Shown piece after piece: positions 31,762 through 42,063 of a stretch of DNA of 64,000 nt. Source of the stretch: Ophioceras dolichostomum. Its lineage: Eukaryota; Ascomycota; Sordariomycetes; Magnaporthales; Ophioceraceae. Position 1 is the stretch's first letter, and each line of letters begins with the position of its first letter. The DNA is taken from assembly GCA_003049485.1 (NCBI GenBank), contig PYST01000009.1, forward strand, positions 124,001 through 188,000, given 5' to 3'. The position numbers and the translations under genes are program-made. The notes below the pieces were generated by a model, which was given only the letters and a program-made list of their open reading frames with translations, did no database searches and was not told where the DNA came from.

Positions 31762-32072
31762 GTGCGACAAGAATGCGCTGCCGCTTTCACTCGCCTGAAA
31801 ATTGCATTTACCACCACCCCAGTACTGGCATCATATGACTACTCTAGGCGGACAGTACTCAAAACCGACACGTCAGACTACGCCTCAGGAGGCGTTCTCT
31901 CCCAGTACGGAGACGACGGACTACTGCGACCGGTTGCGTTCTTCTCTGCGAAACATTCAGCGGCGGAATGCAACTACGAATTCTACGACAAGGAGCTGCT
32001 AGCAATCATCAAAGCGTTAGAGGAGTGGCGTCCAGAGCTGATGGGCACTGAGGAACCATTCCACATCGTGAC
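31762..32072 (+). pseudogene. Ty3/gypsy pol fragment: RNase H region
   Basis: An open segment encodes the end of reverse transcriptase and the start of RNase H of a Ty3/gypsy element. Visible parts: FTRLKIAFTTTPVLASYDYS, VLKTDTSDYASGGVLSQYGD (with the catalytic Asp of the TDTSDYA motif), FFSAKHSAAECNYEFYDKEL and ALEEWRPELMG. The frame stops making sense at the LTR junction at 32073. No gag, protease or fingers/palm of the polymerase is present upstream. It is a truncated relic of a fungal chromovirus and not functional. Confidence 0.85.
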
Positions 32073-32353
32073 TGTTGGAAGGCCAAGGTAGAAAGCGATT
32101 GCACGCGTGCGGTATGAGAGGGGGTTGCCAAAGCAGGTTCAATTCATCTATGTTCTAAGGTAGGTTCTATGGAAAAGGCAAAGGGAGAGTCCCTCTCCTT
32201 AAGTACAAGGAGAGGTGGAAGGTCGATGACGTTGACTGAGGCAATCGTTGACGTAGTCGTTGACGTTGTGACTTGGCCAGAGCTTCGTGGTCACTCGAGG
32301 CTTTGCGGTCAACAACTCTGATGATTGGTGATCATCAGTCAACACAAACAACA
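32073..32353 (+). repeat. Solo LTR, copy 2, inside the chromovirus remnant
   Basis: 281 bases in the same orientation as copy 1 (25442-25721), with the same TGTTG start and CAACA end. It separates RNase H coding (left) from integrase C-terminal coding (right) of the chromovirus. Flanks are GTGAC and TTGGC, so no target-site duplication. About 1.5-2 kb of pol expected between the two flanks is missing. Confidence 0.85.
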
Positions 32354-33203
32354 TTGGCCCAACAGGCGAACGACCAATACGAGGAGAATGCTAACCGTAG
32401 CCGCTCCGACTCCCCAGTATTCCAGCCGGGACAACTGGTATACGTCAGTACGAAGAATATGAAAACAAACAGGCCGATGAAAAAAGCGACGATAAGTGGG
32501 CTGGTCCGTTCGAAGTCAGCCGAGTTTACCGTCGCGTTTGCCTGCTAAAACTCCCTGACGGTGTAAAAGTCTTCCCGGTATTCCACAACTCCCTGTTGAA
32601 GCCAAAGCCGAGCACCGAGCCACAGCCTGGACAAGCTGAAATCAATGCAGCCGAGCCACGCCACTTGCGCGGTCGCGTCCTTACTCGAGAGGATGGTACT
32701 GAGGAACCCATAGAGAGATGCGAGTTCGAGGCCATCCTTGATTGTCACAACGAGGATGGGTGGCATTATCTGACAAAGTGGAAGTATTACGCACCAACCT
32801 GGCAACCCCTTAAGGACTTTGATGATGAGGACGTCCTGAAGTTCCACGCTGCCAACCCAGACAAGGTCGGCCCGCCACCGTCCGTGGTTCAAAGGGCAAA
32901 GCAACGCGCTGAAAACTCCGAACCCGCTGAGATACCTTCGGACGAAACTCCTCAAAGTGGGATCCTGCCCGCCGAAACACCGCCGGCTTCAGCCAAACGC
33001 AGCAGTGGCCGCCCTCGCAAAAAGGTGACTTTCGCAACAGACACGAAGCCTGGAGCACCCGAGAACGGAGCACCCGAGAACCCAGCACTGCGCCGCAGCA
33101 AGAGGGTAAACGCCCGCCTCAACAATGTTTTGATTAGCCCGGGAAGACCTGGTAGTAGCTGTTTTGACGCTATTCGTGGACGAACAGCCTTGAGGGAGGG
33201 TAC
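32354..33203 (+). pseudogene. Ty3/gypsy pol fragment: integrase C-terminus with chromodomain
   Basis: Starts in the integrase C-terminal region (AQQANDQYEENANRSRSD, FQPGQLVYVSTKNMKTNRPM), which is followed by a one-base loss in an A run near 32480 that shifts the frame. It then continues in the new frame (KWAGPFEVSRVYRRV, VFPVFHNSLLKP) into a chromodomain: FEAILDCHNEDGWHYLTKWK, then WQPLKDFDD. The tail is basic (RRSKRVNARL). The chromodomain marks it as a chromovirus, a clade that can target heterochromatin. A purine-rich run (GAGGGAGGG, 33192-33200) just before the LTR fits the polypurine tract. Without its middle and 5' half it cannot be active. Confidence 0.88.
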
Positions 33204-33379
33204 TGTCACGGGCACAGATGGCAAGATGTACAGATCGCAGGATGTGGGGTCATATCACGTGATGGGATCATGTCACGTGACCACGACTCACAACTTAGTT
33301 CACTCGCCGATCTCTGTTCTAGTTTAGACCTCTTCAAGGCACAACGTCTCTTCCTCTTCTCCTTGTTCGACCCTTGACA
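33204..33379 (+). repeat. Chromovirus 3' LTR (TGTCA...TGACA)
   Basis: 176 bases with perfect 5-bp inverted ends, starting three bases after the polypurine-like tract that ends the chromodomain reading frame. It contains two copies of the palindrome TCACGTGA 18 bases apart (33255 and 33273). No matching 5' LTR is visible upstream in the window, so the element is a 3' fragment. Confidence 0.75.
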
Positions 33380-33805
33380 ATTGGTCGATGTACGGACTGG
33401 GAAATTAAAAGGGCATTAGTCGATGCGAATTCGTGTCGAGAGCAAGTAGAGGCGTAGAATGATGGGCGGCCTTGGTACGTGAAGCGTGAAGGTTCGGTGG
33501 CATGGTGAGTAAGTCGCGGGGCTTTCGTGTCAGGACCGTGCACGAGACGGTCACGTGGTGCTGGATGGACCAGTCAGAAACGGGACTGCCGACATGAACA
33601 CATGGATTACACAGTGACGACGACCCCAAAGGATTGGTGCCTGAGGTTCAGGAAAAAACTAGACCCAATGATGTCGACGAACGAGAAGCAAAATGTTCCG
33701 ATAACTCTCCAGACTCCTAAAGTTCATGAACAGTACTCACCCTCACGTCGTAAAAGCAAAGGGAGGGAGGAATGAATCGTAACAGATACAGCACAGCACA
33801 AAACA
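33380..33805. other. Spacer between retroelement and TLS1-like gene
   Basis: 426 bases with no coding signal. It should include the 3' UTR of the TLS1-like gene, which ends at 33806 on the minus strand. Confidence 0.55.
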
Positions 33806-35351
33806 TCACCGACGAGCCGCGGCCGCCCTCTTCTCGTTCTCCTGCTTGAGCAGGATGTCGCGCATGGCGGCGCGCTCGTTCCTGCTGCCTCCCAGCTTTG
33901 GGCCCCTGAGGATCTCGTGCTCCTTCTTGGCCCCGGGCCTCTTCTGCCCCTTGGCGAAGTGGGCGTTGACCGGCCGCTGGGCCCTCCTGCGGCGGCGCGA
34001 CTGGGACATGGCAAGCATGAACTCGCGCCGGAACTGCTCTGCGACCCGCTCGTCCGCGGGCAGGCTCTGGTCGCCCGCGAGACCCTCTGCGTCCTCCGTA
34101 TCGTAGACATCCACTGCAGAGAGAAAGGCTAGTTAGTTGCGCTTATAACCAGGGAGATGACGAGGAGAAGAGCCCAACCCTCTTGAAGGGTTCGGTTTGT
34201 AGGGGAGGCCAGGGCAGGACAAGGAGGGCAAAGCTGGAGGGAACAAACAAACATACACTTATTCTCGCGCAAGAAGTCCTCCACCATCTGATCCCGCAAA
34301 GCGTCGTCGCTCCCACGACGCGCCCGTGACGACGACCCCCCCTTGCCATCGCCGTTGCCATCGGAGGCGTCACCGCCAGAGGAGTCCGCAACGACGGCAG
34401 CCTCGCCCCTGAGTATCCTGCGGACGCGCTCCGTCCTGGCGATGTTGAGCGCGCGAGACTGCGTCCCCAGGTCGACCTCGTGCAACTTCCCACGCAGCGC
34501 GGGCACCTGCGAGCCCTCGCCGCGGAGGGCCGTGCCATCCGTCCCCGGGGCAATCAGCCCCGACGACGACGACAACAACAGTTCGGATGATGATCGATCT
34601 TGCGCATGTTGCTGCGACGCGCTCGTGAAATCTGCGTAAGCGTTGTTGGCGGCTGCGGCAGCGCCGCCGTCGGCCGACGAGAGGCCGGGCTGCCGCTTAG
34701 CCAACTCTGATTCTATGTATTCCTCCCTGCTTGATCAGCACCCGAATGATAGAAGAGAAGGGTACGGAGGGTAGCACAGGGCAAAGAAGCCCGAAGGGGA
34801 AAAAAGTGATATACTAACATGTGTCGGTTCACGATCTCGCCGACGAGACCTATCTGCGGCGCAAAGCGCTTCGTCACCCCGCCGACGATGGCCTCGGTCG
34901 AGACAGCTGCGCGGGCGCGGAGCTTTTCTGCGCCGTCCGCACCATCTTCCTCGGCGGCCGCGGCATTTTGATCGGCATCGGCCCTGGCTCCAGCATCTTC
35001 GCGCAGCTCGACGCCTCGGAGTTTCGACTTGCGGGCGTTCCGCAGCCGTAAGACCTCCGTAACCGACATGCCCCCTTCTTCTTCTTCTTCTTCGTCTTCA
35101 TCTTTGCCAGCCCTCCGCTGGTGGCTTGGTGCACCAGATGCACGACTAGCTTCGAAGACTCCGCTGCCGCCAGCCGCATTCGTGGGCGGCTCTTTGCCTC
35201 GAATCTCTTCGACGGCGCTCGATGGTATGGCGGCGGTGTTGGAGTCTACGTCTCCCTCAGTTTCGCCGCGTTGGCGGTACATCTTCCGTTTCTTCCCCCG
35301 GCGGAAAACGACCTGAGGGGCCTCAGCAGCCTCTGAGTTAGGCGAATCCAT
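33806..35351 (-). CDS. TLS1: TLS1/C9orf78-family (Hep59) splicing-associated protein, three exons
   Basis: Exons 35351-34819, 34726-34257 and 34113-33806 on the minus strand, with donors GTTAGT and GTATGT and acceptors GCAG. The product is 436 residues. Family features: an N-terminal RRGKKRKMYRQRG block, SVTEVLRLRNARKSKLRGVE, and GVTKRFAPQIGLVGEIVNRH running across the first splice into MEEYIESELAKR. The C-terminus is basic (SQSRRRRRAQRPVNAHFAKG). In fission yeast Tls1 supports splicing of telomere-protein pre-mRNAs and heterochromatin; the human relative C9orf78 binds the Brr2 helicase. The two central stretches are acidic/Gly-Ser-rich and disordered. It shares a 326-bp divergent promoter with the acylphosphatase gene. 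Confidence 0.87.
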
Positions 35352-35677
35352 GGCTGCGTGGTGACTGGGGCGAGGTCGAGTTGCGCAATTAAAATCGGTG
35401 GATGTTATGGAATTCTTGGGGGAGGAGGTAGCTGGTGAAGCCTGGAATGATGGGGGAGGCGAATCGATACAAGGCAGAACCTCGGCTAATTTAAGCCTCG
35501 TGTCTTACCGCTTATCGCTGACCATTGACATCATCTTCCAGGGCAGCACGGAACCGTGATAGTGTGGTGTGCAACCTCTTTTGTCGGAGTATATATAGAT
35601 GGGTTTCTTTGATGCTCCTCTTCTGATCCTTAGAACCAGTCATTAGAGCGCGATACCCGTTTCTCTGAGTCTTCTCA
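35352..35677. promoter_or_regulatory. Divergent promoter, TLS1-like / acylphosphatase
   Basis: 326 bases between two divergent start codons, which must drive both genes. A TATATATAG run near 35590 lies ~90 bases upstream of the acylphosphatase ATG and could act as its TATA-like element. Confidence 0.5.
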
Positions 35678-36425
35678 ATGGCAGATCAAACAGAGGAGGC
35701 GCAAACGGAAGTGGCCAGCACGAAGAAGAGAGTGCGTACAGTGGCCCACCTCCACATCTACGCGCAGAGAGCACTGATCACGAAAGAGCTCTTCGCTGAC
35801 GAGGTTCGCCGGTCTCTAAAGGTCTACTTTCTAGCTCATGGAGGATCCGTTCAGGGTAAGGTCCTAAATACCCAGATTTCTCATCTCAGTCCAATCGACC
35901 AAACAAGCGCCTCTTGCGACCTGTCTTTCATGACAGCAGATAAGCGGCCCTCTTTGCCTCGTAATAACTGTTGATTCTGTAATACAACAGGGGTTGGCTT
36001 CCGGTAAGGACTCACCTACCGTCTGCTCTCCAACGAAGCCCTCAACCCTGCAAACCCGTTGAGGCAGGAAGCAAGCTGAAAGCAAGGTGATGCCGTGGGT
36101 GCGTCGAGTTTGGTCCCCCAGCTACTTCACGAGGAAGCGTGCAGTCGAGCGCAACATCACTGGCTGGGTGCGGAACACGGACAACAACAAGGTATCCCGG
36201 ACCCGTCCTCGTTTTTGGGACTCATTCCTTGTCGAGAAGGGGTCACTAAAGAATACCTCGGGATCTCCCGTCCAGGTCGAGGGAGAGGCGCAGGGCGAAG
36301 ATGCCGACATCAAAACCTTCTTGAAAGACGTCGATAAAGGGCCGAGATATGCCCACGTCGTCCGGCTCGACAAAGAGGACCGCGAGCTGGTGGAGGAGGA
36401 GGCCGTGTTCGAAATTCGTCGTTAA
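35678..36425 (+). CDS. Acylphosphatase (five exons)
   Basis: Exons 35678-35731, 35822-35855, 35991-36003, 36122-36191 and 36276-36425 give 106 residues, close to the usual ~98. The spliced protein reads KKRVYFLAHGGSVQGVGFRY, FTRKRAVERNITGWVRNTDN, NKVEGEAQGEDADIKTFL. The Arg of GVGFR and the Asn of WVRNT are the catalytic residues of the family, which hydrolyses acylphosphates in the cytosol. The first intron is 90 nt, in frame and free of stops (donor GTGCGT, branch-like GCTGAC), so an unspliced model would insert 30 foreign residues before the beta-strand VYFLAHG. The third exon is only 13 nt and carries VGF of the active-site loop. It converges with PRP16. Confidence 0.9.
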
Positions 36426-36731
36426 TCCCAAGCCCAAGTCTCTATACATACACCCCACGACCTCTGAAACCCTTCCAACCCGTCCTCGTATCCAACATCA
36501 TAGGCTGTGGCTGAGGGCGTCTAAGGACTGATGGTCAGTAGTGCAGTTCGCCTGTGTTGGGAGGTGAATGATTCTCCGATGAGACCCCCTATAGACCACT
36601 AGAGAGCATCGAGTACGGGGGACCACGGGCAGGATTTTTCTTTCACTTCCGCTTCTTACGGATTTAGTGGGTGCTATTCCGAAGACTACCTAAGGTACCT
36701 ACCTATCCAAATCGCAAATACCCTATGGCAA
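36426..36731. other. Convergent 3' spacer, acylphosphatase / PRP16
   Basis: 306 bases between two stop codons. It holds both 3' UTRs. A short TACCTAAGGTACCTACC repeat-like motif sits near 36690. Confidence 0.5.
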
Positions 36732-39700
36732 TCACCTCCCCCGCTTCTTTACGAAAACAGGTTTCCTCACCGCCCCCTTCGTGATGAACTTCTTCGCTCC
36801 GGCCCCGCCACCTCCAGAGCCGGTCCCGGACCCTTTCCCACCACCACCACCACCTTCCGACTCCGCCAGGCGCCGCTCCTCGTCCCTCTTCTTGTCCTCC
36901 GCCATCTGCGCCTCGATCTCCATGCGCCGGTTGAACTCCGTCTCGACCACGCGCTTGTCGCGGGCCGAGTACCCCTTCTCCTTCACCGAGTAGAACACCC
37001 CTCCCAGGTCGGCGAGCCATATGGGGTCCACGGCCGTGACGGTGGCCATGTACTCCCTCGACGTAAGGATCAGCTCGTGGTAGACGACGTAGTCCGGCAG
37101 GAATCCCAAGCCGTACAGCGCCGAGGTCGGGTGCAGCTGGACGGTGACACTCGTGCGCAGGTTGATGTACTCGCCGATGCCCTTGACGCGGGCCGCCTGG
37201 TGGTAGTAGCCCGAGCAGATGCAGCGGCGGACGACGTCCCAGTCGGTGCCGCAGCTGACCATGGCCATTTTCTGGGACTTCATGATGTCGAGCAGCTGGT
37301 CGCGAACCTCCTTCGCCCGGCGGAGCGACTTGGAGTGCAGGAAGTGGCGCACGCACCAGCCGTCCGAGCAGCCATTCGCCCGCCACTGCGTGTACACGTG
37401 CAGGAAGGTCAGGTGGTCCGATTCGGGGACGAAGAACTTCTCCCGCGCGGCGTCCGATTCCTCCTGGCGCTCGCGCGGGCGGTAGAAGACGTTGGGCACC
37501 GACAGCATGGACACTATGGTGACCATCTCCTCGGTGCAGCCGTACTCTTCCGCTGTGATCAGGAGCTTGGCCAGCGGCGGGTCCATCGGGAAGAAGTTCA
37601 TTTTGCGGCCAAGGTCTGTTAGCTCGCCAAGGTTGTCCAACGCCCCGAGCGCCCATAGGTCGAACAATGAAGTCGTAATAGTGTCCTGTGGAGGCGGGTC
37701 CATGAAGTCGAAGTCCAACAGATCCCGCACTCCGAGCGATTTGATCAACAGAATCGTGTTGCTGAGATTGGTGCGCTGGATTTCAGGGATCGTCTGGATG
37801 TAGAGTTCATCCTGGAACGCCTTTTCGGTATACAGCCGGAACGCCTTGCCGGGGCCCGTCCGACCCGCGCGTCCAGATCGTTGTGACGCGTTGGCCTGCG
37901 AAATAGGGGTGACCTGGAGTGTGTCCATACCCATTTTAGGGTTGTACACTTTGAGCTTCGAATACCCTGCGTCGACCACGTACATAATCCCGTCGACCGT
38001 CAAACTCGTTTCGGCAATATTGGTGGCCACGATGCACTTGCGCACTCCCGGCGCCGCCTTGTCGAAAATTTTGGACTGCAGGTCCGCAGGCATTTGGCTG
38101 TAAATAGGTAGGATGCTGAGCTCGGGTGGATCGTTGAGCGCATCAAGCCGTTCACGAATCAGCTCGCACGTGGCCTCGATGTCCTCCTGGCCCGTCATAA
38201 ACACGAGAATGTCCCCTGATCCCATGGACACGTGAATGCTAAGCACCTGCTGGACCGCCTGGTCGACGTAGTCCTCGACTGGGGAGCGATGGAACATGAC
38301 GTCCACAGGGAACGTCCGCCCAGGAATAATAAACTCAGGGGCACCGCCGAAGAAATCCGAGAATCGCTTCGAGTTCATCGTAGCGGACGTCACGATCAGC
38401 TTGATATCCAGCCGCCGCGACAGGATTTTTTTGAAAAGACCCATGAGGACATCCGTATTCAGGGCCCTTTCGTGTGCCTCGTCCATAATAACACATGAAT
38501 AACGGTCCAAATCAGGCTCGTTCAAGGATTCCCGCAGCAGGACACCATCGGTCATGTACTTGATGACGGTCTCCTTGCTCGTGCAGTCCTCGAACCGGAT
38601 CGCGTAGCCCACCAGGCCACCAAGCTTGACCTCCATCTCCTCGCTGACGCGCTTAGCCACGCTCATGGCCGCTACTCGACGAGGCTGTGTGCAGCCGATC
38701 ATGCCGCGCCGGCCGTAGCCCTCTTCGTAGAGGAACTGGGTGAGCTGTGTGGTCTTGCCAGACCCCGTCTCCCCTACGACTATGATGACCTGATTGTCGT
38801 GGATGACGCGCATGAGGTCCTCCCGTACGGCAAAGGCCGGGAGGTACTCGCGCTGTTCCCTGAGAGTTTTGCTCTGGCTGAAGTTGCTTGCGCCGCCGTC
38901 GTCGCTCTTCTTCATGTGATCACTGAACTTGTTGGAGCTCTTTCCGCCAGCGTTGGAGCCGTCAGCCGCGGGGGCCGGGAGGGCACTGTCACCATCTTCG
39001 TCGGCACCCCTGACACCCATGATGTTCCCTAGCGCGGTGCCGGCTAGGTTGGTGGCCTCCTGGGCCTGTTTTTGGCGTTCTCTCTGTTGCCGCCTCTCCC
39101 GTACGACCCGGCTGCCCTTCCGGCTGAATACAGCCATGTCGCTCTGGTTATCTCTGACAGCGGGAACGGGCTCGAGCTGCTTCGTGAAGACCGTGCGGCC
39201 GTCCAGAAACGGGGGCTTCAGGTCGTGCACCAGCAGGTGAACGCGGGTCGCCTCTTCGTCATCGTCGGCGAAGTCGGCGGCGAAGTCCCTCCGCTGGGCG
39301 ACGCCCGACGTGAGCATCCGGTTCGTCTCCCACGCGTCGACGTCCTTCTGCTTCTGCAACGCGCGGGAACTCATGGTTCGATCAAAGCGGCCGACCTTGC
39401 GCTCGGCCAGCTGGGCCTCGCGCTGCTCCTTTTCGGCCCAGGAATCGTCGTACGCGCCGAAGGGGTTGTGGTACTCGTCGCCAAAGGTATGGCCCATCTC
39501 GTCTCCGGCGTACCAATCTCGATCGAGAGCTGCGGCATCCTCGAATGACACGCCGGCCTCGGGCCCATTGAACTCTCCTTGCCTCGGTGTGGCCGCGCCA
39601 GTGGTGGCCGTGGGCGTCGAGTTGCCCTCGTCATGGCGGTCGTTGTTGCGGCGATTGAATGGGGGACGGCGGACGGGGCTGTGACTGTATCGGTCATCAG

Positions 39701-39758
39701 ACCGTAGAGGGTTGAAGTCTAGTCGCCGACGCTTGGATCCTCGTTCGCGTTGTTCCAT
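36732..39758 (-). CDS. PRP16: PRP16, DEAH-box splicing ATPase
   Basis: An intronless 1,008-residue frame. The N-terminal part matches the Prp16/DHX38 signature: DRDWYAGDEMG, HNPFGAYDD, WETNRMLTSGV, VHLLVHDLKPPFLDGRTVFT, and later LAGTALGNIMGVRG. Helicase motifs: GETGSGKTTQ (~330), DEAHERALN (~426), SATMNS, ATNIAETSLTVDG, QRSGRAGRTGPG. Then come winged-helix, ratchet and OB-fold regions and a Gly-rich basic tail. Prp16 remodels the spliceosome after the first transesterification step and proofreads the second step. It shares a divergent promoter with PWP1. The start ATG gives MEQRERGSKRRRLDFNPLR, whose basic cluster fits nuclear import. Confidence 0.93.
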   Translation of the reverse strand: MEQRERGSKRRRLDFNPLRSDDRYSHSPVRRPPFNRRNNDRHDEGNSTPTATTGAATPRQGEFNGPEAGVSFEDAAALDRDWYAGDEMGHTFGDEYHNPFGAYDDSWAEKEQREAQLAERKVGRFDRTMSSRALQKQKDVDAWETNRMLTSGVAQRRDFAADFADDDEEATRVHLLVHDLKPPFLDGRTVFTKQLEPVPAVRDNQSDMAVFSRKGSRVVRERRQQRERQKQAQEATNLAGTALGNIMGVRGADEDGDSALPAPAADGSNAGGKSSNKFSDHMKKSDDGGASNFSQSKTLREQREYLPAFAVREDLMRVIHDNQVIIVVGETGSGKTTQLTQFLYEEGYGRRGMIGCTQPRRVAAMSVAKRVSEEMEVKLGGLVGYAIRFEDCTSKETVIKYMTDGVLLRESLNEPDLDRYSCVIMDEAHERALNTDVLMGLFKKILSRRLDIKLIVTSATMNSKRFSDFFGGAPEFIIPGRTFPVDVMFHRSPVEDYVDQAVQQVLSIHVSMGSGDILVFMTGQEDIEATCELIRERLDALNDPPELSILPIYSQMPADLQSKIFDKAAPGVRKCIVATNIAETSLTVDGIMYVVDAGYSKLKVYNPKMGMDTLQVTPISQANASQRSGRAGRTGPGKAFRLYTEKAFQDELYIQTIPEIQRTNLSNTILLIKSLGVRDLLDFDFMDPPPQDTITTSLFDLWALGALDNLGELTDLGRKMNFFPMDPPLAKLLITAEEYGCTEEMVTIVSMLSVPNVFYRPRERQEESDAAREKFFVPESDHLTFLHVYTQWRANGCSDGWCVRHFLHSKSLRRAKEVRDQLLDIMKSQKMAMVSCGTDWDVVRRCICSGYYHQAARVKGIGEYINLRTSVTVQLHPTSALYGLGFLPDYVVYHELILTSREYMATVTAVDPIWLADLGGVFYSVKEKGYSARDKRVVETEFNRRMEIEAQMAEDKKRDEERRLAESEGGGGGGKGSGTGSGGGGAGAKKFITKGAVRKPVFVKKRGR

Positions 39759-40228
39759 TGTCGCGACTCAAAACGTTGCCCTCGCCTTGATGAGTGGAGG
39801 AGTTAGAAAATATGGAGTCCAAACAAGCGTGCTTGACGTGCAGGAGAAACTTTCTTATCTTATCGCGTACACACACCCAGCTGAGCTCTCGATACCTACG
39901 GCCCTCCGGCACATTTTACTTACTCGGGTCCCCTCTGCTAGCTAACTTTCTGGATTATGAACGCCATATCAGATCCAAAGCATCATCCATCATCATGAAA
40001 GAAAGAAAGGGTTTGAATCCACACGTCGGAGCTATATGGGCATCGGATCACTTACCGTGGCCGGATTCTGTGTAAGTGGTAGCTGAGATAAGATAAAGCC
40101 CCGCAATCCACTAAAAAGTTGGTGGGATGAAAATCTCGCCTTGCTTCCCTCCCGCTTCAATGCCGTGACGCCTTCTGTTGCGAGGGAACAACAGACTTCA
40201 TGCCGCCCATTGTGGGAGAGGAAACAGC
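39759..40228. promoter_or_regulatory. Divergent promoter, PRP16 / PWP1
   Basis: 470 bases between the two start codons with no other coding signal. GATAAGATAAAG near 40088 carries two GATA cores. Confidence 0.45.
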
Positions 40229-42063
40229 ATGTCTATGATAACAGCGACCACATGGGTACCGCGAGGGTTCGCGGCGCCATTCCCCAAGAAGTACGACTTT
40301 AACGAGGAAGAGTTCGAGAGGATCGCGCACTTGGCGAAGCTACAGCTCGATGATGCGAACGAGGATCTCGAAGAGGCGCAAAAAGACAGCAAAGACGAAA
40401 AAAGCAAGTCAAAATCAAAATCAAAGAAAGATGAGAAGACCTCAGAAGATACAGAAGAGTGTGTTACTCCTTTTTCCGGCAGTTCAACAGGCCCGGCCCA
40501 CTTTTTTGTTGTTTTCTAGCTACGGCTGACGGCTGGTGACTGAACTCCCTTCCCAGAGTCGACGTTAACGACGACGACCTGAAGGAATATGACCTAGAGC
40601 ACTACGACGACGACGAGGGTGAGGACGGCGCAGAAGGCCCCGGTGCCGGCCAGAGCATGGGCATGTTCGGCAACGTCAAGTCGCTAGCCTACTACGAGTC
40701 GAACGATCAAGACCCGTACATCACGCTCAAGGACGGCGCGGCCGCGGGCGAGGACGACGACGAAGACAGGGAAGACCTCCAGATCCTCGCCACGGACAAC
40801 CTGCTCCTCGCCGCCAAGGTCGAGGACGAGCTCGCCCACCTGGAGGTCTACGTGTACGAAGACGAGGCCGACAACCTGTACGTGCACCACGACATCATGC
40901 TGCCCGCCATCCCTCTCTGCATCGAGTGGCTCGACATGGCTGTCGAGAAGAAGGGCGCGGACAAGGACGCCGCGGCCAACTTCGTCGCCATCGGCACCAT
41001 GGACCCGGACATCGAGGTGTGGGACCTCGACACGGTCGACTGCATGTACCCGAACGCGATCCTGGGCCAAGGCGGCGGCGGCGGCGATGCGGCGGAGAAG
41101 AATAGCAGCAGCAAAAAGAAGAAGAAGAAGAAGAAGTCCAAAAAGGCCAACGACGACCACCACGTCGACGCCGTGCTGGCCCTCGCCGCGAACCGCAAGC
41201 ACCGCAACCTGCTCGCCTCCGCCTCCGCCGACAAGACGGTGAAGCTGTGGGACCTGAACACGGTTCGGTGCGTCAAGTCGTACAACAAGCTGCACACCGA
41301 CAAGGTCTGCTCTCTAGCCTGGCACCCCCTCGAGTCGACCGTGCTGCTGACCGGCAGCTACGACCGCACCGTCGCCGCGGCCGACATGCGCTCCCCGGAC
41401 GCGAAGCCGCCGCGCTGGGGCGTCGAGAGCGACGTCGAGGCCGTCCGGTGGGATCCGCACGACCCAAACTTCTTCTACGTCACGACCGAGGGCGGAATGG
41501 TGCACTACCACGACGCGCGCGCCGCGCCCTCGAGACCGGAGGCCACCAAGGCGGTCTGGACGCTGCAGGCGCACGACGAGTCCGTCTCGTCCTTCGACGT
41601 CAACCCGGTCGTCCCGGGTTTCCTGGCCACGGGCTCGACCGACAAGACGGTCAAGCTGTGGAACGTGTCGTCCGCTTCCTCCTCCTCCTCGGGCGGCGGC
41701 GGCCCGTCGATGGTCGTGTCGCGCAGCCTAGACGTCGGCAAGGTCTTCTCGACCAGCTTCGCGCCAGACCCGGAGGTCGCGTTCCGCCTCGCAGTGGCGG
41801 GGAGCAAGGGCGTCGCGACCATCTGGGACACGAGCACCAACGCCGCCGTGCGCCGAGCCTTCGCTGCCAAGGTCCCCGCCGCGAGGGCGGGCGGGGAGGA
41901 GGGCGGCGCGGACGGTAAGGAGAGGCTGATTGGGGTGAACGACGTGGGTGATGATGAGGAGGAGAGCAGCTCTGAGGATGATGATGACGATGATGATGAT
42001 GATAATGGCGAGGGCGGGGCTGGGTTGGACCAGGACAGTGATGAGTCTATGGATGATGTCTAG
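40229..42063 (+). CDS. PWP1: PWP1, WD40 ribosome-assembly protein (two exons)
   Basis: Exons 40229-40458 and 40557-42063 with a 98-nt intron (GTGTGT...CCAG). The product is 578 residues, near the 576 of yeast Pwp1. It starts MSMITATTWVPRGFAAPFPK with an acidic helical N-terminus (EEEFERIAHLAKLQLDD); after the intron comes DLKEYDLEHYDDDEGED. WD40 repeats follow: DMAVEKKG...IEVWDLDTVD, ASADKTVKLWDLNTVR, LTGSYDRTVAAADMR, ATGSTDKTVKLWNVS and IWDTSTNAAV. A Lys run (KKKKKKKK) lies between the second and third repeats. The C-terminus is strongly acidic (EDDDDDDDDDNGEG). Pwp1 is a nucleolar factor in 25S rRNA processing and large-subunit assembly. Confidence 0.92.

Noticed and set aside
25442..32353. 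One retrotransposon with two LTRs carrying the NLR as cargo
   Set aside because: The outer flanks share no target-site duplication (CCTAG versus TTGGC). No primer-binding site or polypurine tract is seen inside. The right LTR sits within a different element's pol gene. Two independent LTRs explain it better.
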